From: Byssothecium circinans
Lineage: Eukaryota; Ascomycota; Dothideomycetes; Pleosporales; Massarinaceae
DNA length: 21,641 nt
Assembly (NCBI GenBank): GCA_010015675.1
Contig: ML977043.1
Coordinates: forward strand, 1-21,641
Reading direction: 5' to 3'
Below, in pieces: positions 1 to 9,956 of this stretch. Position 1 is the first letter of the stretch, and each line of letters opens with the position of its first letter. The translations under genes were made by a program, and so were the position numbers. The notes under the pieces were generated by a model. That model had not been told where the DNA came from, did no database searches, and saw only the letters and a program-made list of their open reading frames with translations.

Positions 1-95
1 TAACCCTAACCCTAACCCTAACCCTAACCCTAACCCTAACCCTAACCCTAACCCTAACCCTAACCCTAACCCTAACCCTAACCCTAACCCTAACC
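1..95 (+). repeat. Telomere repeat array, (CCCTAA)n
   Basis: About 15.8 perfect copies of the hexamer TAACCC run from the first base to base 95, with no variant unit. On the other strand this is TTAGGG, the usual telomere repeat of filamentous ascomycetes. The C-rich strand reads 5' to 3' into the chromosome, so the chromosome end lies at the left edge. The array stops abruptly at 95/96 against a piece of a pogo-type transposase gene, with no intervening subtelomeric satellite. Confidence 0.98.
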
Positions 96-221
96 GAACG
101 GATTAGCCCTCCCATTCCCATGGATTATCCCTATCCGCGCCCTAGATTCGGGCTAGCGACCCTGACGCTAGACCTATTCCGCCATGGATTAGGCATAATC
201 TGTCGCGTCCTCTTGGTTAGG
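96..221 (-). repeat. 126-bp repeat, copy A (C-terminal part of pogo transposase)
   Basis: This 126-bp block is repeated without indels at 9831-9956 and 13440-13565. Copies A and B differ at about 11 positions, all transitions. Read on the minus strand it continues the pogo transposase frame after the conserved QKGGTMEYG motif, so it is a piece of the transposon and not an independent satellite. Copy A is fused directly to the telomere at its left edge. Confidence 0.85.
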
Positions 222-227
222 ACCATA

Positions 228-235
228 CTCCATAG
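228..235. repeat. Left 8-bp target-site duplication of the hAT element
   Basis: CTCCATAG lies directly outside the left terminal repeat. The right copy is CTCTATAG at 3388-3395 and differs by one C-to-T transition. The unoccupied site in pogo copy 2 (9963-9970) reads CTCCATAG once. An 8-bp duplication is diagnostic of hAT transposons. Confidence 0.93.
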
Positions 236-258
236 CAGGCTTTAATAAGGAAGGAGTT
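236..258 (+). repeat. hAT left terminal inverted repeat
   Basis: The outer 22 bases match the right end (reverse complement) except at two positions. Immediately inside, 255-305 is crowded with GGAGT and its complement ACTCC (for example GGAGT, AGTACTCC, ACTCC, GGAGT). These are probably subterminal transposase-binding motifs. Confidence 0.9.
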
Positions 259-463
259 AGAGTACTCCTACTCCTTCTATCTACTCTACGGAGTCTCTAT
301 GGAGTTACCTATAAGATTAGTTAGTAGTACTAACTACTATAGGAAGGAGATCTCAAGAGGTTAAAAAGCTTATTTAGACAGCGGATATCAAGGCCCTAGA
401 GGGTGAATTTTCCTAGTCACGTGCATATGAAGTCTATTATAATAGTAGCCAACGCCGTCGCCT

Positions 464-3124
464 TTATCTTATAGTAGGTAGTAAATAAGACTAGAACTCT
501 ATTAAAGTAACGCTCTACTTGCTACTATCGTTAGTTATGCCCTCCCAGCTCTTAAAAAAGACGCCATCCTCATCATCACTATCCTCAACTTCTGAAAAGT
601 TAAGAATAAAACTCATGTTAGCTCCTAGGCTTCCGCGTAATCTACTAGAGTGTTTACCTATCATAATAAGGCCACTATTACCCTAGTTCAAAAGGCAGAG
701 AGTAGCTTGTAGGGCGTCTTCTTTAAGCCTTGAACGCTGAGGTGTGAGTACTACTCCAGTGTTACTAAAAATCCTCTCTAGTTCAGAGCTCATTGCCAGA
801 ATTAAGAGCATATCCATGGCTAGCCGTGCCAGAGCAGGAAACTGAGAGCGTACTTCTGGTCTCCTCTAGTACTAGAAAGGGACTAGTTCAGGCTTATTAA
901 CTTGCTTCTCTAATATGTATTAGGTGAGCTTATCGTCAGCCTTCTCTAGGAGTGGGAAATAGCGCGTAGCCTTAAGCTTCTCAGTAATAGAGGCATGTTT
1001 AAGCTTCTTCCTCAGCGGTTGACGGTTGCTGGAGAGCTCTCTAAGAGGTGTACGAGACTCCTAAGAGAGCTGAGATTCTTGTGAAAAGAGTTGAACAGTT
1101 AGCGGCGTAGGGTCAATATTCTTGTAATCCTTCTCTAGGAGCTTCTTGATCTCCTTGACGCTATGATTTGACCACTGTAGACCCCACTCCTTATCTAAGT
1201 AGGGTTTCTTAAGCCGCGGGTCTAGGATAATAGAAGCGGCGTACACTAGAGACTTTCCTATAGCATTATAGTAGTGTTGTGCCTTTTGCTAGGCTTGCTT
1301 AATCGCCACCTAGAAGGGTCTCTGGTCATCACTGTCGGATGCTTCCGCATACTGCTGCTTTAGATCCTCTAGGTCTGATAGTAAAATCTTAAGCATAGGA
1401 GCTACCTCAGCAATTCCATAGTCTAAATTCTCACTCAGGCGCCCTTCTAGTGCCTTAGTAGCCTGCTTAAACGGCTTAAGGATCTCTACGAGTTTAATAG
1501 CGATCTACTAGTCGTTGGCCCGCATGTGATTCTAGAGGATTATCCAGGTAACTAAGTCCTCTAGCCTTTTAGAGAGTAGTTTTTTAGCCTTCTAGGTAAC
1601 TAGTTTATCGTACCAGAGGCTCTCCAGGTCCAAGAAGTGGTCAACTGCTACTCTAAGCCTGATAGCGCGTACTAACATGTCGCGGGTTAAGTTCTATCTC
1701 GTCAAATTATCTATAATAAGTACTAGGACTGTAGGCTTAGTAGTAGAGCCTTTGTTCCTCTCTCTCTAGACCTCTCCCTAAGCTCTCTAGAATCACTCTA
1801 CTCTTCCTAGAGACCTATTTATCTACTAGACAATATTGTATATCATACTAATAGGGCCCTTCTCCCTCCATAATCACACCTCCTCTTTTAGGTCAGTGAT
1901 CTGGGCAATTGCCTGCTTAAACATTTCATAATCGTGGCCGAAAAGGACCTGGCGGGCGATAAGATTGAGAATGTGGCCTGCGCAGCGGAGTCTCCTCTAT
2001 TCAGCGTCAAAAGTAAGCTTCTCTGCTAGCTCCTCCACTGCCCGATCATTTGGAGAAGCGTTATTGAGGACAAAGTATCCTATCCTATCGCGAATACTAT
2101 ATTCATCAATTGCTCAAAGAGTGTTAATGGCGAGATTCTTGCTACTATGGATATCATCCATCTCTGTGAGAGCAAGTAGGGCTGTTTGGCACCTTCCACG
2201 GTTGTCTACCCAGTGAGCAGTTATACCGTTTAGAGCCTTCCTTCAGCGTGAGGTCTAGAGGTCAAAGGAGAGATAGATCCTACTCTCAGCCTTTCTAAGC
2301 TTCTCTACGATCTCTATCTTGTGGAGCTTAAACTCTCTTATCAACTACCTCCTAGCTGTACGATCACTAGGGACGACTTTCTGGTTGACGAACGGCTGGA
2401 GGCGTAAGAAGATCCGCCAGAAATGTGGACTCTAAAGCTTATTGAAGGGAATATTGTCATAAATAAACTACTAGAGGATATCCTTCTAGAGCTCCTCTAG
2501 GTCTAGCTTCTCAAGGAGGCGATTATACAACTCCTGTTATTTTGGATTGGCCGGATCAAGTAACTCTAGGGCGTCGGCAGTATCTAGAGAGTCTTCTAAG
2601 TTGTTCTTAGTTTCCTTCTGATAAGTACGCTAGTGGACGTTCTTGAAGTAATCTAGTGGGCCACGCCCTCCCTTAGTAATATTAAACTTAGTAAAGTGAT
2701 TGCCATAGCTCTAGTAGTAAGTCTTACATAAGAAGAAGGTATTCTTCTACCTATGGCCCTCCTTGTTAGTTACCTAGGCTTTAAGAGGTACTCTAAACTT
2801 CCACCACTATGCCTAAGTCTTGTAGGGCTGATTAGGGTAAGTGTAGCTATCTAACGCCTTATCACTCTACTAAACCCATGAGTAGTCAAACGGCTCTTAA
2901 AAAGCCTACGGTAAGTCTGCTAGCACCTCCACACTATCATTGTTCGTCTGCTAGAGCTCTGTAGGCACTAGCACCTCTCCAGAATCAAGTTTGGATAACT
3001 CGCTGGCGTCATCGTCACTGAGAATATGGAAACCTAGTGACTGCGCGGTATACCTAGACTCCTAAGAGCGCTTCTAGCCAGCAGAGCTACTTAATTAGGT
3101 GGACTTGGATACGTTCAACGACAT
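464..3124 (-). pseudogene. hAT transposase, RIP-inactivated
   Basis: This is a cut-and-paste transposase of the hAT family (DDE/RNase H-like fold, nuclear in origin). The frame starts at an ATG at 3124 and runs about 886 codons to a TAA at 464, in register throughout. The first catalytic block SFDL*TS has Asp288 intact, but the near-invariant Trp290 has become TAG. In the second block, VLNNASPND, the catalytic Asp is Asn354. RCAGHILNLIA follows around codon 380. ILDPRLKKPY lies at 1246-1200. The C-terminal dimerisation region (about 850-700) reads FPALARLAMDMLLILAM and then SSELERIFSNTG, typical of hAT. A BED-like finger is not clear. Many TAG/TAA codons sit where Gln or Trp is expected, so no product could be made. 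The exact C-terminus is uncertain because later stops may also be mutated codons. Confidence 0.93.
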
Positions 3125-3364
3125 GTTAAAAGTACTGAGCGATAATATTAAGTATAGAAAGAGTTATGGATATTTATAATAGATGAGAAGCGGTATAAGC
3201 GATAAGGTGATGTTGAAAAGTCACCCCATAGGGTATCAACTCCTGAGACGCCTGAGCGTATCACTACGCTAGAAAAGGCAAGATTAGTAATTACTAAGGA
3301 TTCTCCCACTCCATAGAGACTCCCTAGAGCGTACGGAAGGAGTGGAGTCCGTGGAGGCGGAGTT
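3125..3364. other. hAT 5' non-coding region and right subterminal repeats
   Basis: These 240 bp separate the transposase start from the right terminal repeat. The part from about 3300 to 3364 repeats ACTCC and GGAGT motifs, mirroring the left end. It would contain the promoter of the transposase, but no core element can be named. No open frame was seen. Confidence 0.6.
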
Positions 3365-3387
3365 GACTCCTTCCTTAATGAAGCCTG
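3365..3387 (-). repeat. hAT right terminal inverted repeat
   Basis: This is the reverse complement of the left terminal repeat (236-258), starting CAGGCTTCATTAAGGAAGG on the minus strand. The T/C mismatch is a transition of the RIP type; the A/T mismatch is not. Confidence 0.9.
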
Positions 3388-3395
3388 CTCTATAG
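3388..3395. repeat. Right 8-bp target-site duplication of the hAT element
   Basis: CTCTATAG, one C-to-T change from the left copy CTCCATAG. It rejoins directly to TGCCGCCCTTCT, the sequence that follows CTCCATAG in the empty site at 9963-9982. Confidence 0.93.
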
Positions 3396-4875
3396 TGCCG
3401 CCCTTCTAAAGATACTTACGCTTGCGTGTTTTTTGCTTAGTTACTACTGCAAGTTGCTGTTTAAGCTCTTTAATGCGCGCCTTCATTAGCGCGCTACCAT
3501 GCAGCATCAACTCAACGCCTTTGACGAGCTGCGAAAGCCTACCCTAAGCCGTCCGTGGTGACCGAGTAATAGAATCACGTACTAGCTTTAACTATAAGCT
3601 AAATTCGCGTATATTACTCGGTGTTCTTGATTGCCACAGCGTCTCTGGTGGTGTAGGTCCTCGCAGGGTACGTATACGCACATCAAGGTGATTAAGCACC
3701 ACCTGCGCGTTCAGAGGGACTAGCCCTGTTGCCTTAAAGGCCTTTCGACAGTTCTAAACCGTAAATACGCTTGAAAACGCGTCTTTAAAGGCTGGTAGGA
3801 ACGCTTCCTTATTAACGTGAAAGACGTGTTAGCGCGCTAAGTTCCAAATAGTCTTAGAGTACTTGCGCTTGAGCGGCGAGAATAACACTACATCAAGCGG
3901 CTGAAGGATGTGTGACGAGTGCGCTGGCATACAGAGCATAAGGATCTTATTGTCGTGGCAATAATCCTTGAAATCCTGATTTAGGTAGCTTTCGTGGCCA
4001 TCTAAAATCAGCAACTAATAGACGCCAATAGTTCTTACCTTTGTATGCTCGTTGAAGTGCTTCAACTACGCAAGACTAAGCTCATTGGTTGTCCATCCAT
4101 TCTCTAAGACTGAGAGCTTCTAATTGCGTGGTATATTGGCTTCCTGGTACCATAAAGAGATGTAGACGCATCCTTTATATATGATGAATGGTGGGGTGAA
4201 TGTACCATTTAAACATATACTCTAGATATCTGTCACCCACTCCTTATCGCCTGGCTGAACTGTTGTAGGCCTTTCTCACTTCTCTAAGCTAGTAACCACT
4301 TTCATAGAGCCAATAACACCCATCTAAAAGCTAGTCTCATTAAAGTTATATATATTGTTATCGTGTACGCCGTACTTCGCTTTGGTATCCTGTACAAGCT
4401 TAAACCACGCGCTAACCACCTTAGGATCTTCCTGCAATGCCCTCTAATGGTCCTTTGAACGGTTCTAAACTATTCATAACTGTTCTAAACAGTTCCAAAC
4501 CATTCGTAACTATTCTGAATAGTTCATGAACTATTCTACCTAGTTGATGCCTACTTTCTTACCACCCCGCTCGCGCAGTAGTTTATTCGCTATATCTAAC
4601 ACTTCGTCCAACGTAGGCGCGAATCCTCGCGAATTAAGGTTAAGGATGTATAGGATAAGTGTTTCCTGCTCAGTCAAGGACAGTTTTGAACAGTTCAGTA
4701 CCGTTTCTAGTCGAAACGGTATTCCTTTGGCGCGTTTGGTAAGGACGCGAGGCTTGACGTTAAAGGCCTTAGCAGCGCTTTGATAGCTTTAGAATTAGCC
4801 TCTATTGTATGCGCTAAGGGCAAGCTATAGTCTGCCTTCGTGTTAGAGTCATTCAGACCTTTATTGTTGAGGCAT
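3396..4875 (-). pseudogene. Pogo/Fot1-type transposase copy 1 (main part), RIP-inactivated
   Basis: This is a DDE transposase of the pogo/Fot1 group. The ATG at 4875 (MPQQ) opens a frame that remains in register to the hAT insertion and resumes at 235. Around codons 20-40 the helix-turn-helix region reads FQSYQSAAKAFNV with two positions now stops. The CENP-B-type part follows: LSLTEQETLILYILNL, then GFAPTLDEVLDIANKLL. In the DDE domain the first Asp block is NFNETSF, with the catalytic Asp changed to Asn179. The second, ILDGHES, keeps Asp292. AHSSHILQPLDV keeps the third. The C-terminus reads RKRKYL*KGGT, the usual basic tail. A 30-bp in-frame tandem duplication lies between the HTH and DDE parts, absent from copy 2. 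About 500 codons are present in this part. The Asp-to-Asn change plus many TAG/TAA make it dead. Confidence 0.93.
4517..4536. repeat. 20-bp perfect palindrome in a GTTC/GAAC-rich tract
   Basis: GAATAGTTCATGAACTATTC equals its own reverse complement. It lies inside the transposase gene, within a stretch (about 4450-4536) made of short repeats of GTTCTAAAC and ATTCATAAC type. Copy 2 has the same site with two transitions at its left edge (11069-11088 region) and a shorter tract. Confidence 0.75.
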
Positions 4876-4920
4876 TTTCGTGTTAAAGATGGAGTTGGTG
4901 TTGCTAAGGAACCATAGGCG

Positions 4921-4940
4921 GTTTAGTAGTGCTTTACGTT
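4921..4940. repeat. Probable right terminal motif of pogo copy 1
   Basis: GGCGGTTTAGTAGTGC occurs once here, just before the AT-rich spacer, and twice head-to-tail at 11463-11494 in copy 2. Its position just upstream of the transposase start and near the end of shared similarity suggests a terminal or subterminal repeat. The matching left end was not identified. Confidence 0.4.
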
Positions 4941-4955
4941 ACCTTTTTTTTACTT

Positions 4956-5273
4956 ATATTCTACTTATCTTTTACTTTCTCTTAACTTATATATTCTTAT
5001 TACTCTCTACCCCTTAATTTTATATTATATTCTAAATAACTTTATTTATACTTTATTCTACTTTCTTTTTTTATTCTTTACTTGTTTACCTTTTGTCTTT
5101 ATACTCTTATTTATTTTTCTATTTTTATATCTTAAACTTTGTTTTTTTTTACTTAATTCTTACTTCTACTTCTCTTATATTCCTCTCTATTATACTACAG
5201 TATTATACCTTCTTTTAAATAGTATCACCTTCATTGCAACTACTATTACGTTACTAAAGTATTCACCCTATAT
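4956..5273. other. Pyrimidine-rich, gene-free spacer downstream of TLH1
   Basis: The plus strand from about 4945 to 5200 is almost all T, C and A, with only a handful of G. It contains runs such as TTTTTTTT and repeated ACTT/TTAC blocks. It follows the TLH1 stop on the coding strand, where it reads as purine-rich, and so would be the 3' flank or 3' UTR of TLH1. No open frame, RNA gene or terminator hairpin is evident. In the second array unit this spacer has been deleted. Confidence 0.7.
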
Positions 5274-8200
5274 TCACTGCTTATGCTATTTCCCTAGCTA
5301 TACGGTGTACTCCTACTACTCTCCACTAAGCTCCCCCTTGTATCCACACCCTTGAATCATCTGAATCCCCATCTCTACCTTAGCAGCAGCCCTTGCTAGC
5401 GGCACTACCACGTTCGGCCATTAACATTGATTGCGGATATCCTCCCCTGTCGCGCAGTACTTCTGACTGACCCAGCACCGCTGATAGCTGTGACTCCCGC
5501 CTCCGTTGCGTATCCCCCGCCAGAACCTGTCCACCTCTGCTACAGTCAACCCTAGCTGCGCCCTGCACTGCATTATCTTATGCTCCTGCCACTCGTCCGT
5601 CCCTGCCTCTCCTAATATCCAGCATATTGCACACCCCTCCCGCATCTCTTCTATTACCCCTTAAACCTGCTCCCACTCTATGCTTGCCTCCCCCTGTGAA
5701 TCCTGCTACTCGCGAACCCCCTCCCCGCACCTGTCGCACCTGGCTGACTTGATATCATTGCACGCCACCCTCTTGCCGTCTAAGTAGCTACTCATTAGCC
5801 CTTATTAACACCCGCCGCTAATCAAGAACATGCCCATCGCCTGCATATCTAAGTCCTTACTCTTCTGCTGCATCGTCTGCTCTACCTCGCCATGCTCTAC
5901 TAAGATCACTGAATCTACCCGCTCACCGGCTCGTCCTCCACGCCTACTCTCTTGCGCGTAGTCAATCATGCTCTACGGCATCCCTACGTGCAGTATATAT
6001 ACTACCCTGGGAAAGTCTACCCCTATCCCTAGCGCTGACGTAGCTACCATGAGCCCTCTGTCCTTGAGCCACTGCTCCAGCCGCTCTGCCCAGTTAGGAA
6101 CCCCAGCGTGATAGTACGCACATCCTAGCGCCTCTGCCATGTCCTCGCACTGCTTCTTGCTATGACAGTACACGACCCCCTTCTGTCCCCTATCCTATAG
6201 TAGCTGCTGCTGTCGCTAACCTACTGCTATAGCTATCTCTTATAACTTGCCGGGCTCGCACCACGACATAAAATACTGAGTATTCAGCCGCACTGTGCTT
6301 ACTTAGACGTACGTCGCGCACTAGATTAGCATACTACTGCATAGCTCTACCTCTCACACTAGCGGAAGCGTTGCCGTAAGCAGCACTATTAGGCACGGTA
6401 GTAGTTAAAGATTCTTTAATGTCTTTAGCTTCAGCCGCTAGTCGCTTAACGTGAAGATGAGATGACTCTTATCCACTACTACCCGCTCTAGTAGCCCCTT
6501 GCCACTTAGCATGTTTGCGTAGCCTAAGAAGTTTCCATTACTTATTATATTACCTACTACGTCCGCGCTAACTACCACCATGGCTGCTAGGTTGCTCTCG
6601 CCATACTTCTACTCTATGCAGTTGATGCTACACTTCCGCATACGGCCTACTAAGTCCTTAATGAGCGCTTGATACGGCACTACCACCACCGTCATCCTGG
6701 CGCCCTCCAAGCAAGCCAGCACACTAAACAGCAGACTCTTGCCTCCGCCTATTAGAAGCATGATGATAAGCGGCGTCTGTCCATTAAGTACCGCGTGCAG
6801 CGCCTGCTCCTGCTTGACCGATTGGAAACTAACCTCCTCTTGACTGAGCACCTGCTGCATTACCTTCCTAATAGCCTCGTCCTAATCATCCTACGTCTAA
6901 GTCCCCTTCTGCTGTAGTGCTAGCTCTTCCTCCCTAATCTCATCTCTACTACTACGCTCCCATCTCTTCCCTACCTTGCTTACCTCGCTGCTGCTGGTCC
7001 ATGCCTCTTTCTGCTCGCCCTCGCCCCCTTCAAACCCCAAGAAGCGGTGCCACAGCGTGCTGAGCGGCCAGAAAGCTTTAATTAAGCGTATGCTAAGATG
7101 CTTAACAATGTCTATTAGCACGCTGTAGTTCCCTACCCCCATTATCATCATCCGCGCGCTCTGCAGCTTAACTAAGTCTTCTCCCTCCTCATCTACCTCG
7201 GCCTCCTCTGTCTCCCTAATCTCATCTTGATACCCCTTGCTAAATGACTCCCTGACTACCACCTAGCCGATACTAACGGCCATGTGCTAGTAATCTAGCG
7301 TGTGCAGCTTAACTCTAAGTCTCTTGCCCATCTCCCGCCTAAGCTCTCACGTTAGTTGATCTGTCCCCTACGGCCCCTACTTATTGGCCCACACGTAGTC
7401 ACTGAAGCTGCCGCTGAGCACCTACACCGTTAGATACTCCTAAAATGGCTGCAAGTACGCTAAGTACATCACCATAACCTACCTAAGCTATAGTAGAAGA
7501 AAGCGCGGTACTACCTTTAGCTTATCCTACTATAACTATAACTTATGATAGCGGACCACTATCACCACTTGCCTATCTATGACGAAGATGTTGCAGTCCT
7601 GTAGTAACCCATTCTGATGCCACATCATCATTACTTCTAACCCCTGACCTGGCTACCTAGACGTCATGTGCACACAGACTATTAGCAGCGTTAAGAAGTG
7701 GTTGACTTAACGCAAGTACCACTTTACCTACTTAATATTCCACCTACCATCGCTTAACTGAAGTGTACGGCCTTGCTCACTCTGCTTAGCCCAGGTTAGC
7801 ATCCACTCAAGCTTGTCCTTAAGACCATTATCGCGCTGCTTGACGAAAGACATGCCTCACCGCGTGAACGTGACGTTATTAATGATCCGCTCTAGCTTGA
7901 TAACAAACTAATCCTCAGCCTTTACTACCTAGAATAGCTCCTCCTACAGCATCTGCTCGGCTTCGGCCACCATGTCCTGAGCCATCTTGCGGAAACGGCT
8001 GATGTAGATCAGTTGGCCGTTTAAGTAGAAGATCCTCTTATCCTTTAACTAGTACGCATTACCTAAGTTGCTAGCCGTTATTACAACGTACTTGCTATAC
8101 GCCAGCAAGCTGATCGCCTCGCTTATTAGACTGTATGAGCCGTCGGCCAGATACTTCTCTCTCGCATGCAAGAAGAGTTCCCAGTCCTCGTCCGTCTGCT

Positions 8201-9587
8201 CATCACGGCACGCCGCTGGAAGTAGTTTCTCTACGGCGAGCACCCTTATGTAGTATACCATGCCGGCGAGTATGTACGAGTAGTTCTTTGCCGTGCGCAA
8301 GCGATTCGCCTTAGCGTCGATGCCCAATACGGTGAGAAAGTAAATAAGTCCGCTGCTAAACAGCCGATCACCCACGGACTCAAAGATGAACGATGCAAGT
8401 GCGGCGAGCAATGCCTCTAGCCAGGATTCCTGATCATCGTCGTTGTCATCGTCATCCTTAAGCATCTCCTATAGCGCTACCACTAGCTCCTTCTAACGGC
8501 CCTTCTAGTAGAACAGCTTACGCGCATCTTTCATAAGATCTATCTCTTCTGTGCGTCCGCTTCAACGGTGGGGGCGGCTGTCCCTATCACCGTTACTATT
8601 ACTTCTACCGCTGCTACTCCTAGAGCTTTGATTATCTAAGACGTCCTCTTCATCTGCCTACTTACTATCTACGTCACTGTTACTATCCTTACCGCGGCCG
8701 CTTCATTCCATCCTCACCTGCTCATCAGCTACGATGCGTAGAAAGTAGCAGACGAACTTAACTATATAGCCAGCGTAGCGGGCCTGACTCTCTAGGTTCT
8801 ACAGTTAAGCTATTAGCTATTAATCAACCTCCTGCTGCTTTGCACTCTAGAGCCACCGTCTCGTTTCCTATGTAAGTGTCTATAGCCTAACCACGCTCCT
8901 CTCTACTAGTAGCTCAACCAGCTTCGCGGCGCGCTACAGCCTCACTTCACCCTGATTGGGCAGTTAGATCTGATGTGCAAGATGCGCTAGATTCCGCTTC
9001 ATGAGATGCTCTAGCTATCCCATCCGCTTGAACCAGCTAGTCTTGTTAGTCTTCGCGGCCTCTGCGTCCATCACCTGCGCCTCCTCTTTATACGCCTGCG
9101 TTATTACCTCCTATTCGGCCAGCCTTGCACGGACGACGTCAGCCGCCTCTTAGGGGACGGACGACGCGACTGCTACGTTGACGACGAAATATCGCCGCTG
9201 CCCGCGAGCCTGGAAGAACGTCTACACCTTAACTTTTTAGAAAAGCGTGCTCGTATTACCCCTCTATAGCAACCCGTACTTACCCTTGCAGTGCTTCCGT
9301 AGCCTATCTAGATTGATTATGATGAAGTTACAATCTTCCTTAGCGCATTAAAGCCTATTGAGTGGCTCTCCTAGCTCCTTAATCAGCAGACCCAGCGGCA
9401 GCGGCAGTTTAACGTCCTTAGGCTTCTTGATCTACTAGTACCTATAGTACTCTACGATCCTCTCCCTCTCTTTGCTCGCTACGGCGTAATGATTACGCAG
9501 ATGCGTGTTTAGATTCTGTACACTAGTAGCATGCTCCTTGCAGACAAGCACCTTATACTTGTAAAGATACTAAAAGTTTTCTTCCAT
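5274..9587 (-). pseudogene. Telomere-linked RecQ-like helicase TLH1, full length but RIP-inactivated
   Basis: RecQ-family (SF2) DNA helicase of the subtelomeric type. The start is ATG at 9587 (MEENF). The frame holds for about 1437 codons to TGA at 5274. Codons 10-110 form an OrsD/DUF3505-like zinc-finger region: VCKEH..NTHLRNH, then C-x4-C-NFI..HCK. Codons 300-540 are a mixed helical region with a DDDDNDDD stretch. Codons 640-840 look like a tyrosine recombinase: PGQGLE, RYHK with KVVPRFL, Y*HMAV, GNYS. STLWHRFLGF follows. The helicase has Walker A GGGKS (Lys950), a damaged DEAH-type box VVDKSHLI (Glu to Lys1040), LTATLP, VYCHSKKQCEDMA, MVATSALGIGVDFP and RGGRAG (motif VI). The tail has CAIC...H...C...C...SQKYC, a likely zinc site. 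Roughly sixty in-frame stops, mostly TAG/TAA with a few TGA, lie at Gln, Trp or Arg positions. Its helicase role at telomeres is inferred from the family. Confidence 0.93.
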
Positions 9588-9830
9588 CTTCTTAAACGAC
9601 AGTGGTGATCAGGTTCAGCTGCTATTTCTCCTACAGCGGGTTGCGCTTGGTTGTGGTGATGTTACTATAGGTGACTATACATTCTAGTAGAACTCTATTG
9701 CTATGAGAGTCTACCCTTACCTTAACCATTACTAACGTAAAAGGTGAAGCTGCAAGATGGGGGATCAGTGCTCCTAATGCTACTAAGCAATGGTTACATA
9801 CAAAATTTATTAGGAGAACGTGTCGCTATA
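9588..9830 (-). promoter_or_regulatory. 5' flank of TLH1, shared with TLH2
   Basis: These 243 bp correspond base for base, with no indel, to 13197-13439 upstream of TLH2, and lie between the TLH start and the end of pogo. They should hold the TLH leader and promoter, but no clear TATA box or initiator is seen. On the minus strand one frame is largely open in both copies and ends at a TAA a few bases before the TLH ATG. It may be an upstream ORF or an unrecognised first exon. Confidence 0.5.
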
Positions 9831-9956
9831 GAATGGATTAGCCCTCCCATTCCTATGGATTATCCCTATCCGCGCCCCAGATTTAGGCTAGTGACCCTAA
9901 CGCTAGACCTATTCCGCCACGGATTAGGCATAATCCGTCGCGTCCTCTCAGTTAGG
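9831..9956 (-). repeat. 126-bp repeat, copy B
   Basis: C-terminal part of the pogo copy 2 transposase. It matches 96-221 and 13440-13565 without indels. It is the only copy in which the repeat still continues into a complete pogo gene without interruption, so it serves as the reference for the other two. Confidence 0.85.

Larger units (their letters stand above)
236..3387 (-). mobile_element. hAT-superfamily DNA transposon nested in pogo copy 1
   Basis: The 3152-bp element begins CAGGCTTTAATAAGGAAGG and ends with the inverted CAGGCTTCATTAAGGAAGG; 20 of the outer 22 bases match. It is flanked by an 8-bp duplication. Both ends continue as looser inverted repeats for about 80 bp and share GAGTCTCTATGGAGT. 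It carries a single transposase frame on the minus strand (3124 to 464). It sits inside the C-terminal coding part of pogo copy 1, and the uninterrupted sequence exists at 9957-9980. The insertion is therefore younger than the duplication, or hit only one copy. The element is itself mutated by RIP. Confidence 0.95.
96..4955 (-). mobile_element. Pogo/Fot1-type DNA transposon copy 1, truncated by the telomere and split by a hAT element
   Basis: This is a Tc1/mariner-superfamily element of the pogo/Fot1 group. Its transposase is on the minus strand (4875 down to 3396, then 235 down to 96 after the nested hAT). The left end is missing because the telomere starts at 95. The right end is placed near 4955, where similarity to copy 2 (9831-11518) stops. 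Close to that end lies GGCGGTTTAGTAGTG, which is present twice in tandem in copy 2 and may be part of the terminal repeat. No convincing left terminal repeat was found, so the true element limits are not fixed. Copies 1 and 2 differ almost only by transitions plus a 30-bp tandem expansion. Confidence 0.82.

Noticed and set aside
96..221. 126-bp repeat as an independent subtelomeric satellite
   Set aside because: It appears three times and touches the telomere, but in copy B it is continuous with, and in frame with, the pogo transposase C-terminus.
1965..2216. Plus-strand 83-codon ORF
   Set aside because: It lies antisense inside the hAT transposase catalytic region and resembles no protein.
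3388..3410. CTATAGTGCCGCCC as the left terminal repeat of pogo
   Set aside because: It partly resembles the right-end motif (ACCGCCC core), but the transposase frame runs through it into TMEYG and beyond, so it is internal coding sequence.
4544..4783. Plus-strand 79-codon ORF
   Set aside because: Antisense shadow of the HTH part of the pogo copy 1 transposase.
5380..5568. Minus-strand ORF beginning MQGAARVDC
   Set aside because: It overlaps the TLH1 C-terminal Cys-rich region in another frame; the TLH1 frame carries the family motifs.
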